Assembly: GCF_022965755.1 (NCBI RefSeq)
Contig: NZ_CP095187.1
Coordinates: 1,054,001-1,118,000 of the forward strand
Origin: Pseudoxanthomonas sp. F37
Lineage (GTDB): Bacteria > Pseudomonadota > Gammaproteobacteria > Xanthomonadales > Xanthomonadaceae
Length of the DNA stretch: 64,000 nt
Reading direction: 5' to 3'
In this document: piece after piece, positions 29,217 to 38,061 of the stretch
How the letters are laid out: every line of letters starts with the position of its first letter
Numbering within the stretch: position 1 is the first letter of the stretch
Made by a program: the position numbers and the translations under genes
Notes under the pieces: generated by a model
Seen by the model: only the letters and a program-made list of their open reading frames with translations
Databases searched by the model: none
What the model was told of the DNA's origin: nothing

Positions 29217-31584
29217 TCAGAAGTTGACGTTGAGGCTCAACCACAGGTTCCGCGACTTGTCCTTGTTGTTGTAGTCGTCGAGGTAGCTGGGCGCGTACGC
29301 GCCGCTGGCATCCTGCGTCCAGATGGTCTGGAACGTGGTGAAGTCCTCGTCCAGCAGGTTGTTGATGCGGCCGGAGAGCGAGACGTGCTCGTTGAACCGG
29401 TACTGCGCGCCCAGGTGCAGGACGGTGTAGTCCCGGTAGTCGCGGCGCACGCCGTCGATGACGTCGCGATAGCGCTTCGAGCGCGCTTCCGCCAGCAGCT
29501 GCAGGCTGAAGTTCTCCGTCGCCTGCCAGTCGAGGCTCGTGTTCGCCATGTGCCTGGCGGTATTGGTCAGCGGCAGGCCCTGCTGGGCGCCGCTCAGCTG
29601 TTCGCTGTCGGTATAGGTGTAGTTGCCGCGCAGCGACTAGCGTCCGGGTGATGCCCCAACGACCGGCGACCTCCACGCCCTGGATGCGCACTTCATCGAT
29701 GTTGATGTTCTGCGCATACGTGGTGTAGCCCAGTTGCGCGTAGTCGCCCAGGTTCGCGCAGGGGTGCACGCCACCGGTCTGCTCGCAGCTCAGGCTGGTT
29801 TCGCCGCGCGCGATCTTGTCGTCGAAGTCGTTGCGGAACACCGTGAGGTTGAAGGTGTGCGCGTCGTCGGCCGAGGTCCAGTAGACCGCGATCTCGCTGT
29901 TGACGCTGGTCTCGGGCTGCAGGTCCGGGTTGCCGACGAAGGGCGTGGTGCCCTGGCCGCCGAAGCCGGTGATGCCGTCGTACAGGTCCGTGGTCTTGGG
30001 CGTCTTGAAGCCGGTGCTGACGCCGCCCTTCAGCGTCCACGCTCCGTCGATGTCCCACACGGCATAGGCGCGCGGACTGAGTTGGCTGCCGAACACGCGG
30101 TGATCGTTGTGGCGCAGGCCCAGGGTGATGGTCAGTGCATCGAGCGGATTCCAGTTGTCCTCCGCGAACAGCGACCACATCCTGTGTTCCTGCACGGTGC
30201 CACCGCCGTCGCCGCCGCCTTCCATGCCGAACACGCCATCTTCCAGTTCACCGTCGATCAGCTGGCCGCCGACGACGAAGCGGTGCGCCTGGCCGATGGC
30301 GAAATCCAGTTTGGCGTCCAGCGTGTACTGGCGGCTTTCCATGGTGCGCTTCGGTCGCGGAAGGAAGGCGTCCATGGCCAGCTGCTGGCGCTGGGCACGC
30401 GTCAGTCCGGCATAGGGGCCGGTGGCGCAGGTAGCGGCGTTGCTGCAGTAGAGGTCCTGGTGCAGCAGTCGCTCGGCGACGGTGAACGGCAGCGTGCGGC
30501 CGTGGTTGCCGGTATCGATGTGCGCCAGCGAGACGAAGCTGTCGCCGAAGGCCCACTGGCCGTTGTGGGTGACCGACCACTGGTCGCGGGTGAATTCCTG
30601 GTCGGCCGCGTATCCCACCCGTGGCGCCGCGCGCCAGATGCCGTCCAGTCCGTCCACGGTGCCCAGCGGATACGTTTCGGTGCCCAGGTTGTTGATGTAC
30701 GGCGTGTTGTCGTACACCTGCCTGGACGTGTCGTAGTCGAAGACCACGCTCTGGTTGTCCGCCGGCGTCCAGCTCAGGGTCAGGCCCGCGCTCGTGTTGG
30801 TGTTGTCCACGGTCTTGCCGCCGCCGCCGAAGCCCAACGCGCGTTCGAACACGGTGCCGTCCGGCGCGGTGATCGCTTCGTATTCGGGCGTCGAAGCGTC
30901 GCGCTCGTACCGCGAACCACGCACGCCCAGGCCCAGGCGATCCCTCACCAGCGGCCCCATCAACATGAAGTCGAAGGTGCTGTCGCTGCCGAAATCGCTG
31001 TTCTCCTGGATGCCGTGGCCGAGCGTGGCCGAGCCCTGCCAGCGGTCCGACACCTTGCGCGTGATGATGTTGATCACGCCGCCCAGCGCGTCGGCGCCGT
31101 ACAGGGTGGACGCCGGCCCGCGGATCACTTCGATGCGCTGGATCATGTCCAGCGGCGGAACATGGTTGAACTGGTTTCCGCCGAACGAGTTGGGGTAGAT
31201 GTCGCCGTGGTTGTTCTGGCGCTTGCCGTCTATGAGGATCAGCGTGTAGTCCGGACCCATGCCGCGGATGCTGATGGTCTTCTGGCCGGTCTTGTCCGAG
31301 GTTTCGCCGACGTCCACGCCTTCCAGGTCGCGCACGGCGTCGATCAGGGTGAGGTAGGGGCGCTGGCGCAGCTCCTCCGCGGCGATCACGCTGATGCTGG
31401 CGGGCGCGTCGGTGATCTTCTGCTCGAAGCCGGAGGCGGTGACGACGACGGTGTCGAGGGTGCTGGCGTCGGCGGCATCGGGCAGGGGGATTGCGATGGC
31501 GGGAGCGGCGGCGATGGACAGCAGGGCAAGGGCAAGGCGGTTGCGGCGCAGCGAGGCGCGCACGGACGTACGGATGACGTTCAT
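29217..31584 (-). pseudogene. TonB-dependent outer-membrane receptor 1, single-base frameshift
   Basis: A receptor of about 788 residues split by a frameshift. The N-terminal frame has a signal peptide, a TonB-box-like LDTVVVTAS, a plug domain (SISVIAAEELRQRPYLTLID, ADALGGVINIITRK) and most of the beta barrel. After GRWGITRTL near 29640 the frame is lost. The next frame carries on with RGNYTYTDSEQLSGA through INNLLDEDFTTFQTIW to the terminal aromatic residue (LWLSLNVNF). One extra base at 29637-29640 (CTAG on the minus strand where CTG is expected) explains the break. It resembles FepA/CirA-type ferric-siderophore receptors. It could be a real inactivating insertion or a sequencing error. It sits upstream of the PepSY reductase operon. 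Confidence 0.85.
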
Positions 31585-31685
31585 GGGATCCGGAAAGAAG
31601 TTGGCAGCAGGGTCCCGTCGCGCGGTCGCGCGGTCGCGCGATCGGAAGAAGGCAGCGTCCTGGATCGGGCGGGCAGGGGAGCGGA

Positions 31686-32138
31686 TCAGGCGGCGGGAGG
31701 TGCCTGGCCGTGATGCAGGATCAATGACGGATCGAGGCGGCGCAGGGCGCCAGAGGCGTCTGGCATGCCCGGGTTCGGTTGCGGACGGGAATGTCGCGGC
31801 CGTGACGAAGGCAGGAGCGAGACGGAGTGGCGGGCATGTCCTGGCGCGCGGGTGCTTTGCACTTTCAGGGCGGTCAGCCGCGCCTTTTTTGCGGGGACGT
31901 CGCGATGGCGCTCCTCGCGCGCTCCCCCGGCGTGGCCGCGGGATTCCCTTGCGACCAGCGCGGGTGTCGTCTGTGCAGCGGCAACCGCCCGACCCGTGCC
32001 GGATGGAACCGGCAAGCGGAAACCCAGCAGCACGGACAGAGCGATCACGACGGCCGCGATGCCGAGCGCCGACCGCCAGCGGGTGCGTGCCGGTCCCTGT
32101 GCGTGCAGGCCGGAAAGGTTGTCAGACGGCTGGTTCAA
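31686..32138 (-). CDS. Small membrane protein between a Fur box and receptor gene 1 (unrecognised)
   Basis: The frame is open from an ATG at 32183, but that codon lies only seven bases from the Fur-like site, too close for a leader. The TTG at 32138 with an upstream GGGGA is therefore preferred, giving 150 residues. There is one transmembrane helix (SALGIAAVVIALSVLLGF, about residues 23-40) and a long basic, Ala/Pro/His-rich tail ending in LHHGQAPPAA. The TonB receptor starts 101 bp downstream on the same strand. I recognise no family. The position between an iron-control site and a receptor is matched by an unrelated small protein at 35457, which argues that it is real. Confidence 0.45.
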   Translation of the reverse strand: MNQPSDNLSGLHAQGPARTRWRSALGIAAVVIALSVLLGFRLPVPSGTGRAVAAAQTTPALVARESRGHAGGAREERHRDVPAKKARLTALKVQSTRAPGHARHSVSLLPSSRPRHSRPQPNPGMPDASGALRRLDPSLILHHGQAPPAA

Positions 32139-32189
32139 GAAGGTCCCCGGGGCACGCCATGCAGGCGGGCCAGCGCGGGACATTCTAAA

Positions 32190-32204
32190 TGAGAATACTT
32201 ATCA
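32190..32204 (-). promoter_or_regulatory. Fur-box-like site ahead of small ORF and receptor 1
   Basis: The plus strand reads TGAGAAT-A-CTTATCA, a 7-1-7 inverted repeat close to the Fur consensus TGATAAT-N-ATTATCA. It stands in the gap between the end of piuC and the unit with the small membrane ORF and TonB receptor 1, and probably represses that unit when iron is plentiful. Confidence 0.75.
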
Positions 32205-32237
32205 AGTGCAAACAAGGTCGGCTCTTGTTTGGCTGGT

Positions 32238-32924
32238 TCAGGTCTCCGCCCACTGCCTGAGGAGGTTGTGGTACACGCCGGTCAGCTGGACCAGGGCGGC
32301 ATGCTCGGGCACGTCCGCTGTCAGGCGGCGGATGGACAGGTCGAGTTCGAACATCAGCCGGCGGCGACCGTCGTCGCGCACCATGCTCTGCATCCAGAAG
32401 AACGACGCCACGCGCGCGCCGCGGGTCACCGGCGTCACCTTGTGCAGGCTGGTGCCCGGATACAGGACCATGTGGCCGGCGGGCAGCTTCACGCGCTGCG
32501 TGCCGAAGGTGTCCTCGATGACGAGTTCGCCGCCGTCGTAGTCTTCCGGCGCGCTCAGGAACAGCGTGGCGGACAGGTCCGTGCGGATGGGGTCCACGCC
32601 GCCGCGGCTGCGGTCGTAGCGGACTGCGTTGTCCACGTGGTAGCCGAACGACTGGCCCCCGCCGTAGCGGTTGAACAGCGGCGGATAGATGCGCTTGGGC
32701 AGCGCCGCGGAGAAAAAGGTGCTGTTGCGCGACAGTGCGTCCAGGATCAGTGCGCCGACGTCACGGGCCGCGGGCGAATCTTCCGGCAGTTGGGCATTGT
32801 CCTTGGCCTTGGCCGACTGGTAGCCCGCGGTGATGCGCCCGTCCGCCCAGTCGGCGGCGTCGAGAAGCGCGCGTGCCTGCGCGACCTGTTCCGGCGTCAA
32901 CACCTCGGGGATGGCGAGCAGCAT
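32238..32924 (-). CDS. piuC: Fe(II)/2-oxoglutarate-dependent hydroxylase PiuC (PKHD type)
   Basis: A 228-residue iron- and 2-oxoglutarate-dependent dioxygenase found next to siderophore receptors. The iron triad is complete: His96 and Asp98 in GYHVDNA and His161 in GTSLHKV, with Arg171 ([10 protein letters not shown]) for the 2-oxoglutarate carboxylate. Other family segments are [20 protein letters not shown] and [14 protein letters not shown]. It lies 65 bp downstream of receptor 2, the same pairing as piuA-piuC in pseudomonads and fiu-ybiX in enterics, and is presumably Fur-controlled with it. Its substrate is not established. Confidence 0.95.
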   Translation of the reverse strand: MLLAIPEVLTPEQVAQARALLDAADWADGRITAGYQSAKAKDNAQLPEDSPAARDVGALILDALSRNSTFFSAALPKRIYPPLFNRYGGGQSFGYHVDNAVRYDRSRGGVDPIRTDLSATLFLSAPEDYDGGELVIEDTFGTQRVKLPAGHMVLYPGTSLHKVTPVTRGARVASFFWMQSMVRDDGRRRLMFELDLSIRRLTADVPEHAALVQLTGVYHNLLRQWAET

Positions 32925-32944
32925 GGTCGATGACCTCGAATGGA

Positions 32945-32975
32945 GCACCCTGCCCATTGTGCATGGGCAGGGTGC
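32945..32975 (-). other. 13-bp perfect hairpin between receptor 2 and piuC
   Basis: GCACCCTGCCCAT and its exact reverse complement flank a five-base loop (TGTGC). There is no T-run. It may trim transcription from the receptor gene into piuC or stabilise the receptor mRNA end. Confidence 0.6.
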
Positions 32976-32989
32976 CGGCGGTGCCTGCC

Positions 32990-35322
32990 TCAGAAGCGGA
33001 ACGTGGCCGTCAGCACCGCCGAGCGGCCTTCGCCGGGATTGGCCCAGCCGTTGCCGGCGGTGACTGCGCCTGCGGCATCGACGGTCAGGTTGTTGCGGAT
33101 GCCGGTGTAGTACTCCTCGTCGAACAGGTTGCTGACGTTGAGCTGCAGGCCGATCCGCTGGCTGATCCGGTAACCGACCATGGCGCGATGGACCCAGTAG
33201 GCGTCCGTCTTCCGGTACACGGCCTCGTTCGTGTTGTTCGGATAGAACGAACCCTGGTAGGTCGCGCCGTAGCCGAAGGTCCAGTCGCCCAGTGCGTAGG
33301 TGGTCCACAGGCTGGCCGCGTGGCGCGGCGTCTGGGTCAGTTCGCGGCCCTTGACCGGGTCGCTCGCGGCTTCGTCTGCCGCGTTCTGCAGCACTTCGCT
33401 GTCCAGGAAGGTGTAGTTGGCGAACACCGCCCACTCGCGGGTGATGTTGCCGGCCACGCCCAGCGCGACGCCATCCACGCGGGCCTTGCCGTCGAGCACC
33501 TGCTCCGGCTCCGCCGGATCGGCGCTGGCCACCTTGTAGTTCTGGCGCTCGTTGCGGAACAGCGCCGCGGTCAAGGCCAGGCGGTTCTCCAGCACGTCCC
33601 ACTTGGCGCCCAGCTCGATGTTGACGGCGGTCTCGGGATCCACGTTGCAGGTGTTGGCGTTGCAGGCGCCGTTGACCGATGTCTTCGACGGTGTCCTGCT
33701 GTTGGCGTAGGACAGGTAGACGCTCGCATTGTCCATCGGCTTGTAGACCAGGCCGGCGCGGTACGAGAACAGGTCGTCTTCGTTCTCGAAGCGGTTGCTC
33801 ACCCCGGTGATCCGGCCATCGGTCACGCCATAGGTGACCGTGTCGCCCTCGTTGTGTTCGTAACGCGCACCCAGGTTCAACAGCCAGCGTTCGCCGAACT
33901 TCAACGTGTCGAACACATACAGGGCCTGGTTCTCCAGGCTGCCCTCGGTGCGGCCGGTGCGGACGAAGTTCCTCGGGCCCGTCCAGACGTTGTAGGGGTT
34001 GTCCAGGTCCTGCAGCGGATAGTTGGCGTTGTTGTTGGCGAGTTCGCTGCCGTCCGCATTGCGGAAGCCGGAGCCGCTGTCGAGTTCGAAATCCTCCTTG
34101 CTGAACGACACGCCGACGACGACATCGTGGCCTACCCTGCCGGTATCGAAGCCGATCGTCAGGTCCGTCTGGCTGTGCGCGATGAAGTTCTCGGTATCGC
34201 GGACGAGGCCGCGCGGGCCGCCGGTCGGGGACCAGGTGCCGGGTGGCTGGACGGTGCCGGCGGGGACGCCCGGACCGGCCGGCAGGGTTGCGCAGGCCCC
34301 CCCGTGTAGGGATTGGTGCCGTTCGCCAGGCACCATGTGCCCTGCAGTGCGGTGGCGTTGGTGTACTGCTCCACGCGCTGCAGGCGCGCGAGGCTGCGCA
34401 GGCCGACGCGGTCGCCGAAGTCCATCTCCAGCACGCCGGTCAGCATGTCCACGTCGCTTTCCTGGCGCGAGGTGTTGCGGTAGCCGAAATAGGTTTCGCG
34501 ATCCACGCCGGGCAAGGGGCCGTCGTTGGACGGGCTGAGCGCAAAGGGCACGCCATACTGCGGCATGTTGTTGTCGTGCTGGTGCAGGTAGCTCAGGGTG
34601 AAGCGGGTGTCCGAACCCAGGCCGAACGCGATGGAGGGCGCGAAGCCCCAGCGGTGCTTGAACTCCTCGTCGCGGCCCGGGACGTCCTGGGTGTGTCCCA
34701 TGGCGTTCAGGCGCACGGCGACGCCGTTCTCGAAGTCGAAGTTGCTGTCGGCGGTCACCCGGCCGTAGTTGTCGGTGCCTGCGCCGACGGTGAACGTGCT
34801 GAAGTCGCCTTCGCGCGCGGCCTTGCTGACCAGGTTGATGGTGCCGCCGACCGAACCGGCACCGGACATGGCCGAGTTGGCGCCGTTGACCAGTTCGATC
34901 GATTCCAGGTTGAAGGTGTCGCTGCGCGTGTACTGCGCGCTGTCGCGCACGCCATCGGTGGTGATGTCGCTGCTGGCGGTGAACCCGCGCAGGTTGATGC
35001 TGTCGCCGTAGCCGCCGCCGCCTTCGCCCGCGCCGAAGGTGATGCCGGGCAGCGTGCTCAGCACGTCCTTCAGGCCCAGCAGGTTCTGCTGCGCCATGAC
35101 CTCGCTCGTCACCACGGTGATGGTCTGCGGCGTGTCGACCAGGGCCTCGGTGTACTTGGGCGAACTGGCCTTCCGCACGCGCTCACCGTGCACTTCCACG
35201 GTGTCCAGTTCCTTGGCCTGCATGGCGGCGTCGGCGGGGGCATCGCCGACCGGCGCCGCAAGTGCGGGGGTGGCGATCGTCATCAGCAGGGCGGTGGCGA
35301 GCGGGGAAGGGCGAAGGTTCAT
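32990..35322 (-). pseudogene. TonB-dependent siderophore receptor 2 (Fiu/PiuA-like), frameshift in a G7 tract
   Basis: A receptor of about 777 residues in two frames. The first frame (start 35322, GAGG ribosome-binding site) has a signal peptide, a TonB box-like ELDTVEVHGER and a plug domain (DTPQTITVVTSEVMAQQNLL, GITFGAGEGGGGYGDSINLR). It also covers the first barrel strands up to [11 protein letters not shown]. The second frame continues from [10 protein letters not shown] to the terminal LTATFRF. The break falls in a run of seven Gs (34297-34303, Cs on the plus strand); eight would restore the frame. Together with piuC this is the catecholate-siderophore receptor pair (Fiu/PiuA class). Slippage, inactivation or a homopolymer sequencing error are all possible. 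Confidence 0.85.
34297..34303. repeat. Seven-base homopolymer at the receptor 2 frameshift
   Basis: CCCCCCC on the plus strand (G7 in the receptor sense). The two receptor frames meet exactly here, and adding one G would join them. Confidence 0.9.
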
Positions 35323-35456
35323 GGACATCCTCGGGTGTTTGGATGGACCCGGTGGCGATGGCTGCGGGACTGGAAGGGAAACGGAAGGCATGCGCGCCCT
35401 CTGCGGCATGGGGCGTGCAGGCACGCGCCGCGGCGGGGCGGGTGGCGCGGGGTGCG

Positions 35457-35804
35457 TCAGCGCGGTGGGCCGCGCCCGCTGTAGGCGTGGTGCCGTGTGC
35501 GCGGATCCACCGTCGCGGGCGGGGTGCGTTCGCGCGCGGCGCCGGCAGGCGCGCAGACAGCGGCAGGCGCGTGGCCTGTCGCCGGGTCGTACTCGGCTGT
35601 CGCCGGCACGGCGGCATGCAGGCCAGGGCGGTCGGCCGCCGTCAGCGTGGGATCGGCCTTCGCCGCAGCCTGGCTCGACGCAGCGCTGACGCTATGGCCC
35701 GCCAGGGCGGGAACGACGGCCAACATCATGCCCGCGGACGACACCAGCCCTGCCAGGAGCAGGCTGGCGAACGTCGACAGGAAGGGACGGAATGCGCGCG
35801 GCAC
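35457..35804 (-). CDS. Small exported or membrane protein between a Fur box and receptor gene 2 (unrecognised)
   Basis: A 115-residue product from a GTG at 35804 with a GAGG ribosome-binding site eight bases upstream. It has one hydrophobic segment (FASLLLAGLVSSAGMMLAVV, about residues 12-31) ending in PALA, which could be a signal peptide or an anchor. An Ala/Pro/His-rich tail with a single cysteine follows (TGHAPAAVCAPAGAARE, PRTRHHAYSGRGPPR). It lies 53 bp downstream of the strongest Fur-like site and 134 bp before receptor 2. I do not recognise a family. The same placement of an unrelated small protein ahead of receptor 1 suggests a shared design. Confidence 0.5.
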   Translation of the reverse strand: MPRAFRPFLSTFASLLLAGLVSSAGMMLAVVPALAGHSVSAASSQAAAKADPTLTAADRPGLHAAVPATAEYDPATGHAPAAVCAPAGAARERTPPATVDPRTRHHAYSGRGPPR

Positions 35805-35856
35805 CGGAAGCCTCGGAGGGGGCGGGCTGCGACAACCTGCCGCAGGGCTGCGACAG

Positions 35857-35875
35857 GATAATGAGAATGATTTGC
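35857..35875 (-). promoter_or_regulatory. Fur box ahead of small ORF and receptor 2
   Basis: GATAATGAGAATGATTTGC agrees with the 19-bp Fur consensus GATAATGATAATCATTATC at 15 of 19 positions by my count. On the minus strand it overlaps a plausible -10 (TATCCT). It is positioned to control the small ORF, receptor 2 and perhaps piuC. The end of the suf-linked Rieske gene lies 31 bp away. Confidence 0.85.
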
Positions 35876-35905
35876 GGTTACAACAGGAGGGCGCGTGGGC
35901 CGGGC

Positions 35906-36238
35906 TCAGTCCCGGTCGTCCCGGGTCCAGATGCCGCCGTGCTCCAGCCGCACCGGAAACTTGGCCACCGGCGAGTAGGCCGGCGCGCACAGGGCACGGC
36001 CGTCGCGGACATCGAAGCGCGCCCCGTGCAGGACGCATTCGATGCTGGCGTCCGCCGGATCGAAGTGGCCGGAGGACAGTTCGAAGTCCTCATGGCTGCA
36101 CTTGTCTTCCAGGGCGTACAACTCGCCGTCGTGGTTGACGACCACGATGGGCGTGCCGGTGACCTCGTCGAAGACGGTCTTCATTTCCCCGGGCAGCAGC
36201 TCACCGGTGGCGCAGACGAACGTCCAGGCCTCGCTCAT
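35906..36238 (-). CDS. Rieske-type [2Fe-2S] ferredoxin
   Basis: A 110-residue non-heme ferredoxin of the Rieske class. The cluster ligands are Cys-x-His in DKCSHEDFELS and Cys-x-x-His in ECVLHGARFD. The C-terminal DVRDGRALCAPAYSPVAKFP is the typical closing strand. It matches the small ferredoxin components of dioxygenases, but here it is the last gene of the suf run (four-base overlap with the GNAT gene), so it probably acts as an electron donor or a cluster recipient for Fe-S assembly. The Fur box of the neighbouring iron island begins 31 bp beyond its stop. Confidence 0.92.
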   Translation of the reverse strand: MSEAWTFVCATGELLPGEMKTVFDEVTGTPIVVVNHDGELYALEDKCSHEDFELSSGHFDPADASIECVLHGARFDVRDGRALCAPAYSPVAKFPVRLEHGGIWTRDDRD

Positions 36239-36774
36239 GCGGTCGCTCCTGCCAGCGGCTTTTCCAGCACCTCGAAACGCAGGTCGTCGCGCCTGGGGAT
36301 GCCGTAGCGCTCGTCGCCATAGGGGAAAGGCTTCTTGATGCCGGTGCGTGTGTAGCCGCGGCGCTCGTAGAACGCGATCAGTTCGTCGCGCAGGTCGATC
36401 ACGGTCATGCGCATGACCGGCAGCCGCCACTCCTCGCCGGCGATGCGTTCGGCTTCGGCGAGCACGGCCTTGCCCACGCCGCCGCCCTGCAGATCGGGGC
36501 GTACAGAGAACATGCCGAAGTAGCCCGCGCCCTCTTCCTCGGCCACGTGCGCGCATGCCAGCAGGACGCCGGCGCGCTCGGCGACCACGATGCGGCTGCG
36601 CCCGCGGTCGATGTCGCGCGCCAGCACATCGGGGTCGATGCGCTGGCCGTCCAGCATGTCGGCTTCGGTCGTCCAGCCCTGCCGGCTGACGTCGCCGCGG
36701 TAGGCGGAAGTGACCAGGGCGACCAGGGCCGGGATGTCGGCGTGGGTGGCGCGGCGGAAGCTGAGGGTATCCAT
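36235..36774 (-). CDS. GNAT family N-acetyltransferase
   Basis: A 179-residue acetyltransferase of the GNAT fold, with an acetyl-CoA loop of the Q/RxxGxG/A type in FSVRPDLQGGGVGKAVLAEA (about residues 95-114) and the family C-terminal strand FYERRGYTRTGIKKPFPYGD. It lies between sufS and the Rieske gene; the gap to sufS (39 bp) contains a small hairpin at 36794-36811. A role in Fe-S assembly is not indicated by the sequence. A start at 36783 is also possible. Confidence 0.88.
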   Translation of the reverse strand: MDTLSFRRATHADIPALVALVTSAYRGDVSRQGWTTEADMLDGQRIDPDVLARDIDRGRSRIVVAERAGVLLACAHVAEEEGAGYFGMFSVRPDLQGGGVGKAVLAEAERIAGEEWRLPVMRMTVIDLRDELIAFYERRGYTRTGIKKPFPYGDERYGIPRRDDLRFEVLEKPLAGATA

Positions 36775-36813
36775 GCCGCCCATTGTAGGGCGACTGCGGG
36801 CATGCCCGCAGCG

Positions 36814-38061
36814 TCAGGCCAGCAGGGTGCGCGCCTTCTTCAGGGCCGCGACGAAGGCGTCCACTTCCTCATGCGTGTTGTAGAACGCGAACGAGGCCCG
36901 CAGCGTGGCGGCGACGCCGTAGAACTGCAGCAGCGGGTGCGCGCAGTGCTGGCCGGAACGCACGGCGACGCCTTGCAGGTCCAGCAGCGTGGCAAGGTCG
37001 TGCGCATGCGCGCCGTCGATCAGGAACGAGATCACCGCCGCCTTCTCGGGCGCGCGGCCGACGATGCGCAGGCCGTCGATCCGGTCCAGTTCCTCGGTGG
37101 CATGCGCCAGCAGTTCGGCTTCGCGGGCTTCCACGTGCGCCATGCCCACGGCGTCCAGGTAGTCCACCGCCGCGCCCAGCCCGATGAAGCCGGCGATGTT
37201 GGGCGTGCCGGCCTCGAACTTGTGCGGCGGGTCGTTGAACACGGTGCCGTCGAAACTGACTTCCTTGATCATCTCGCCGCCGCCGATGAAGGGCGGCATG
37301 GCCTGCAGGTGTTCCCTGCGTGCCCACAGCGCACCGGTGCCGGTGGGGCCGCACATCTTGTGGCCGGTGAACGCATAGAAGTCGCACCCGATGGCGGCGA
37401 TGTCGACCGCGCGGTGCGGCACCGCCTGCGAGCCGTCCACCACGGTGACGATGCCGCGCTTGCGGGCCTCGCGGCAGATCTCGCGCACCGGGTTGACCGT
37501 GCCCAGCACGTTGGAGGTATGGGTGATGGCCAGCAGCTTCACCTCGCCGGTCATCGCGGCGTGCAGCGCGTCCAGGTCGAGCGTGCCGTCGGCGTGGATC
37601 TCCGCCACCCGGATCGTCGCGCCGGTACGCTGGGCCACCAGCTGCCATGGCACGATGTTGGCGTGGTGCTCCATGCGGGACACCAGGATGATGTCGCCCG
37701 CCTTCAGGCGGGGCAGCGCCCACGAGTACGCCACCAGGTTGATCGCGAACGTGGTGCCGCTGCACAGCACCAGCTCATCGGCGCGCACGTTGAGGAAGCG
37801 CGCCAGCTTCCTGCGCGCGCCCTCGTACGCGTCCGTCGCCTCGGTGCCCAGCGTGTGCACGGCGCGGCTGACGTTGGCGTTGTGCAGGCGGTAGAAGTCA
37901 TCGACCGCCTGGATCACCGATGCCGGCTTCTGGCCTGTATTGGCGCTGTCCAGATAGATCAGCGGCTTGCCGTTCACCTGCCGCGCCAGCAGCGGGAAGT
38001 CTCCGCGCACGCGCGCCCAGTCGACGGAGGTGCCGGCGCCAGGCAGGGCTTCGCGGTTCAT
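36814..38061 (-). CDS. sufS: Cysteine desulfurase SufS
   Basis: PLP enzyme that takes sulfur from cysteine for Fe-S cluster assembly. The 415-residue product has the PLP lysine in FTGHKMCGPTG, the catalytic cysteine in VAVRSGQHCAHPL and the group II opening IYLDSANTGQKP (family usually IYLDNAATSQKP). It overlaps sufD by four bases. No sufE or sufU partner gene lies in the window, so the sulfur acceptor must be encoded elsewhere or be absent. Confidence 0.96.
   Translation of the reverse strand: MNREALPGAGTSVDWARVRGDFPLLARQVNGKPLIYLDSANTGQKPASVIQAVDDFYRLHNANVSRAVHTLGTEATDAYEGARRKLARFLNVRADELVLCSGTTFAINLVAYSWALPRLKAGDIILVSRMEHHANIVPWQLVAQRTGATIRVAEIHADGTLDLDALHAAMTGEVKLLAITHTSNVLGTVNPVREICREARKRGIVTVVDGSQAVPHRAVDIAAIGCDFYAFTGHKMCGPTGTGALWARREHLQAMPPFIGGGEMIKEVSFDGTVFNDPPHKFEAGTPNIAGFIGLGAAVDYLDAVGMAHVEAREAELLAHATEELDRIDGLRIVGRAPEKAAVISFLIDGAHAHDLATLLDLQGVAVRSGQHCAHPLLQFYGVAATLRASFAFYNTHEEVDAFVAALKKARTLLA

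Noticed and set aside
29637-29640. Programmed ribosomal frameshift in receptor 1
   Set aside because: No slippery heptamer or downstream pseudoknot is visible; a one-base insertion is simpler.
29734-31713. 659-codon open frame on the plus strand opposite receptor 1
   Set aside because: Composition-driven antisense frame with no signal peptide or domain; the minus-strand receptor explains the sequence.
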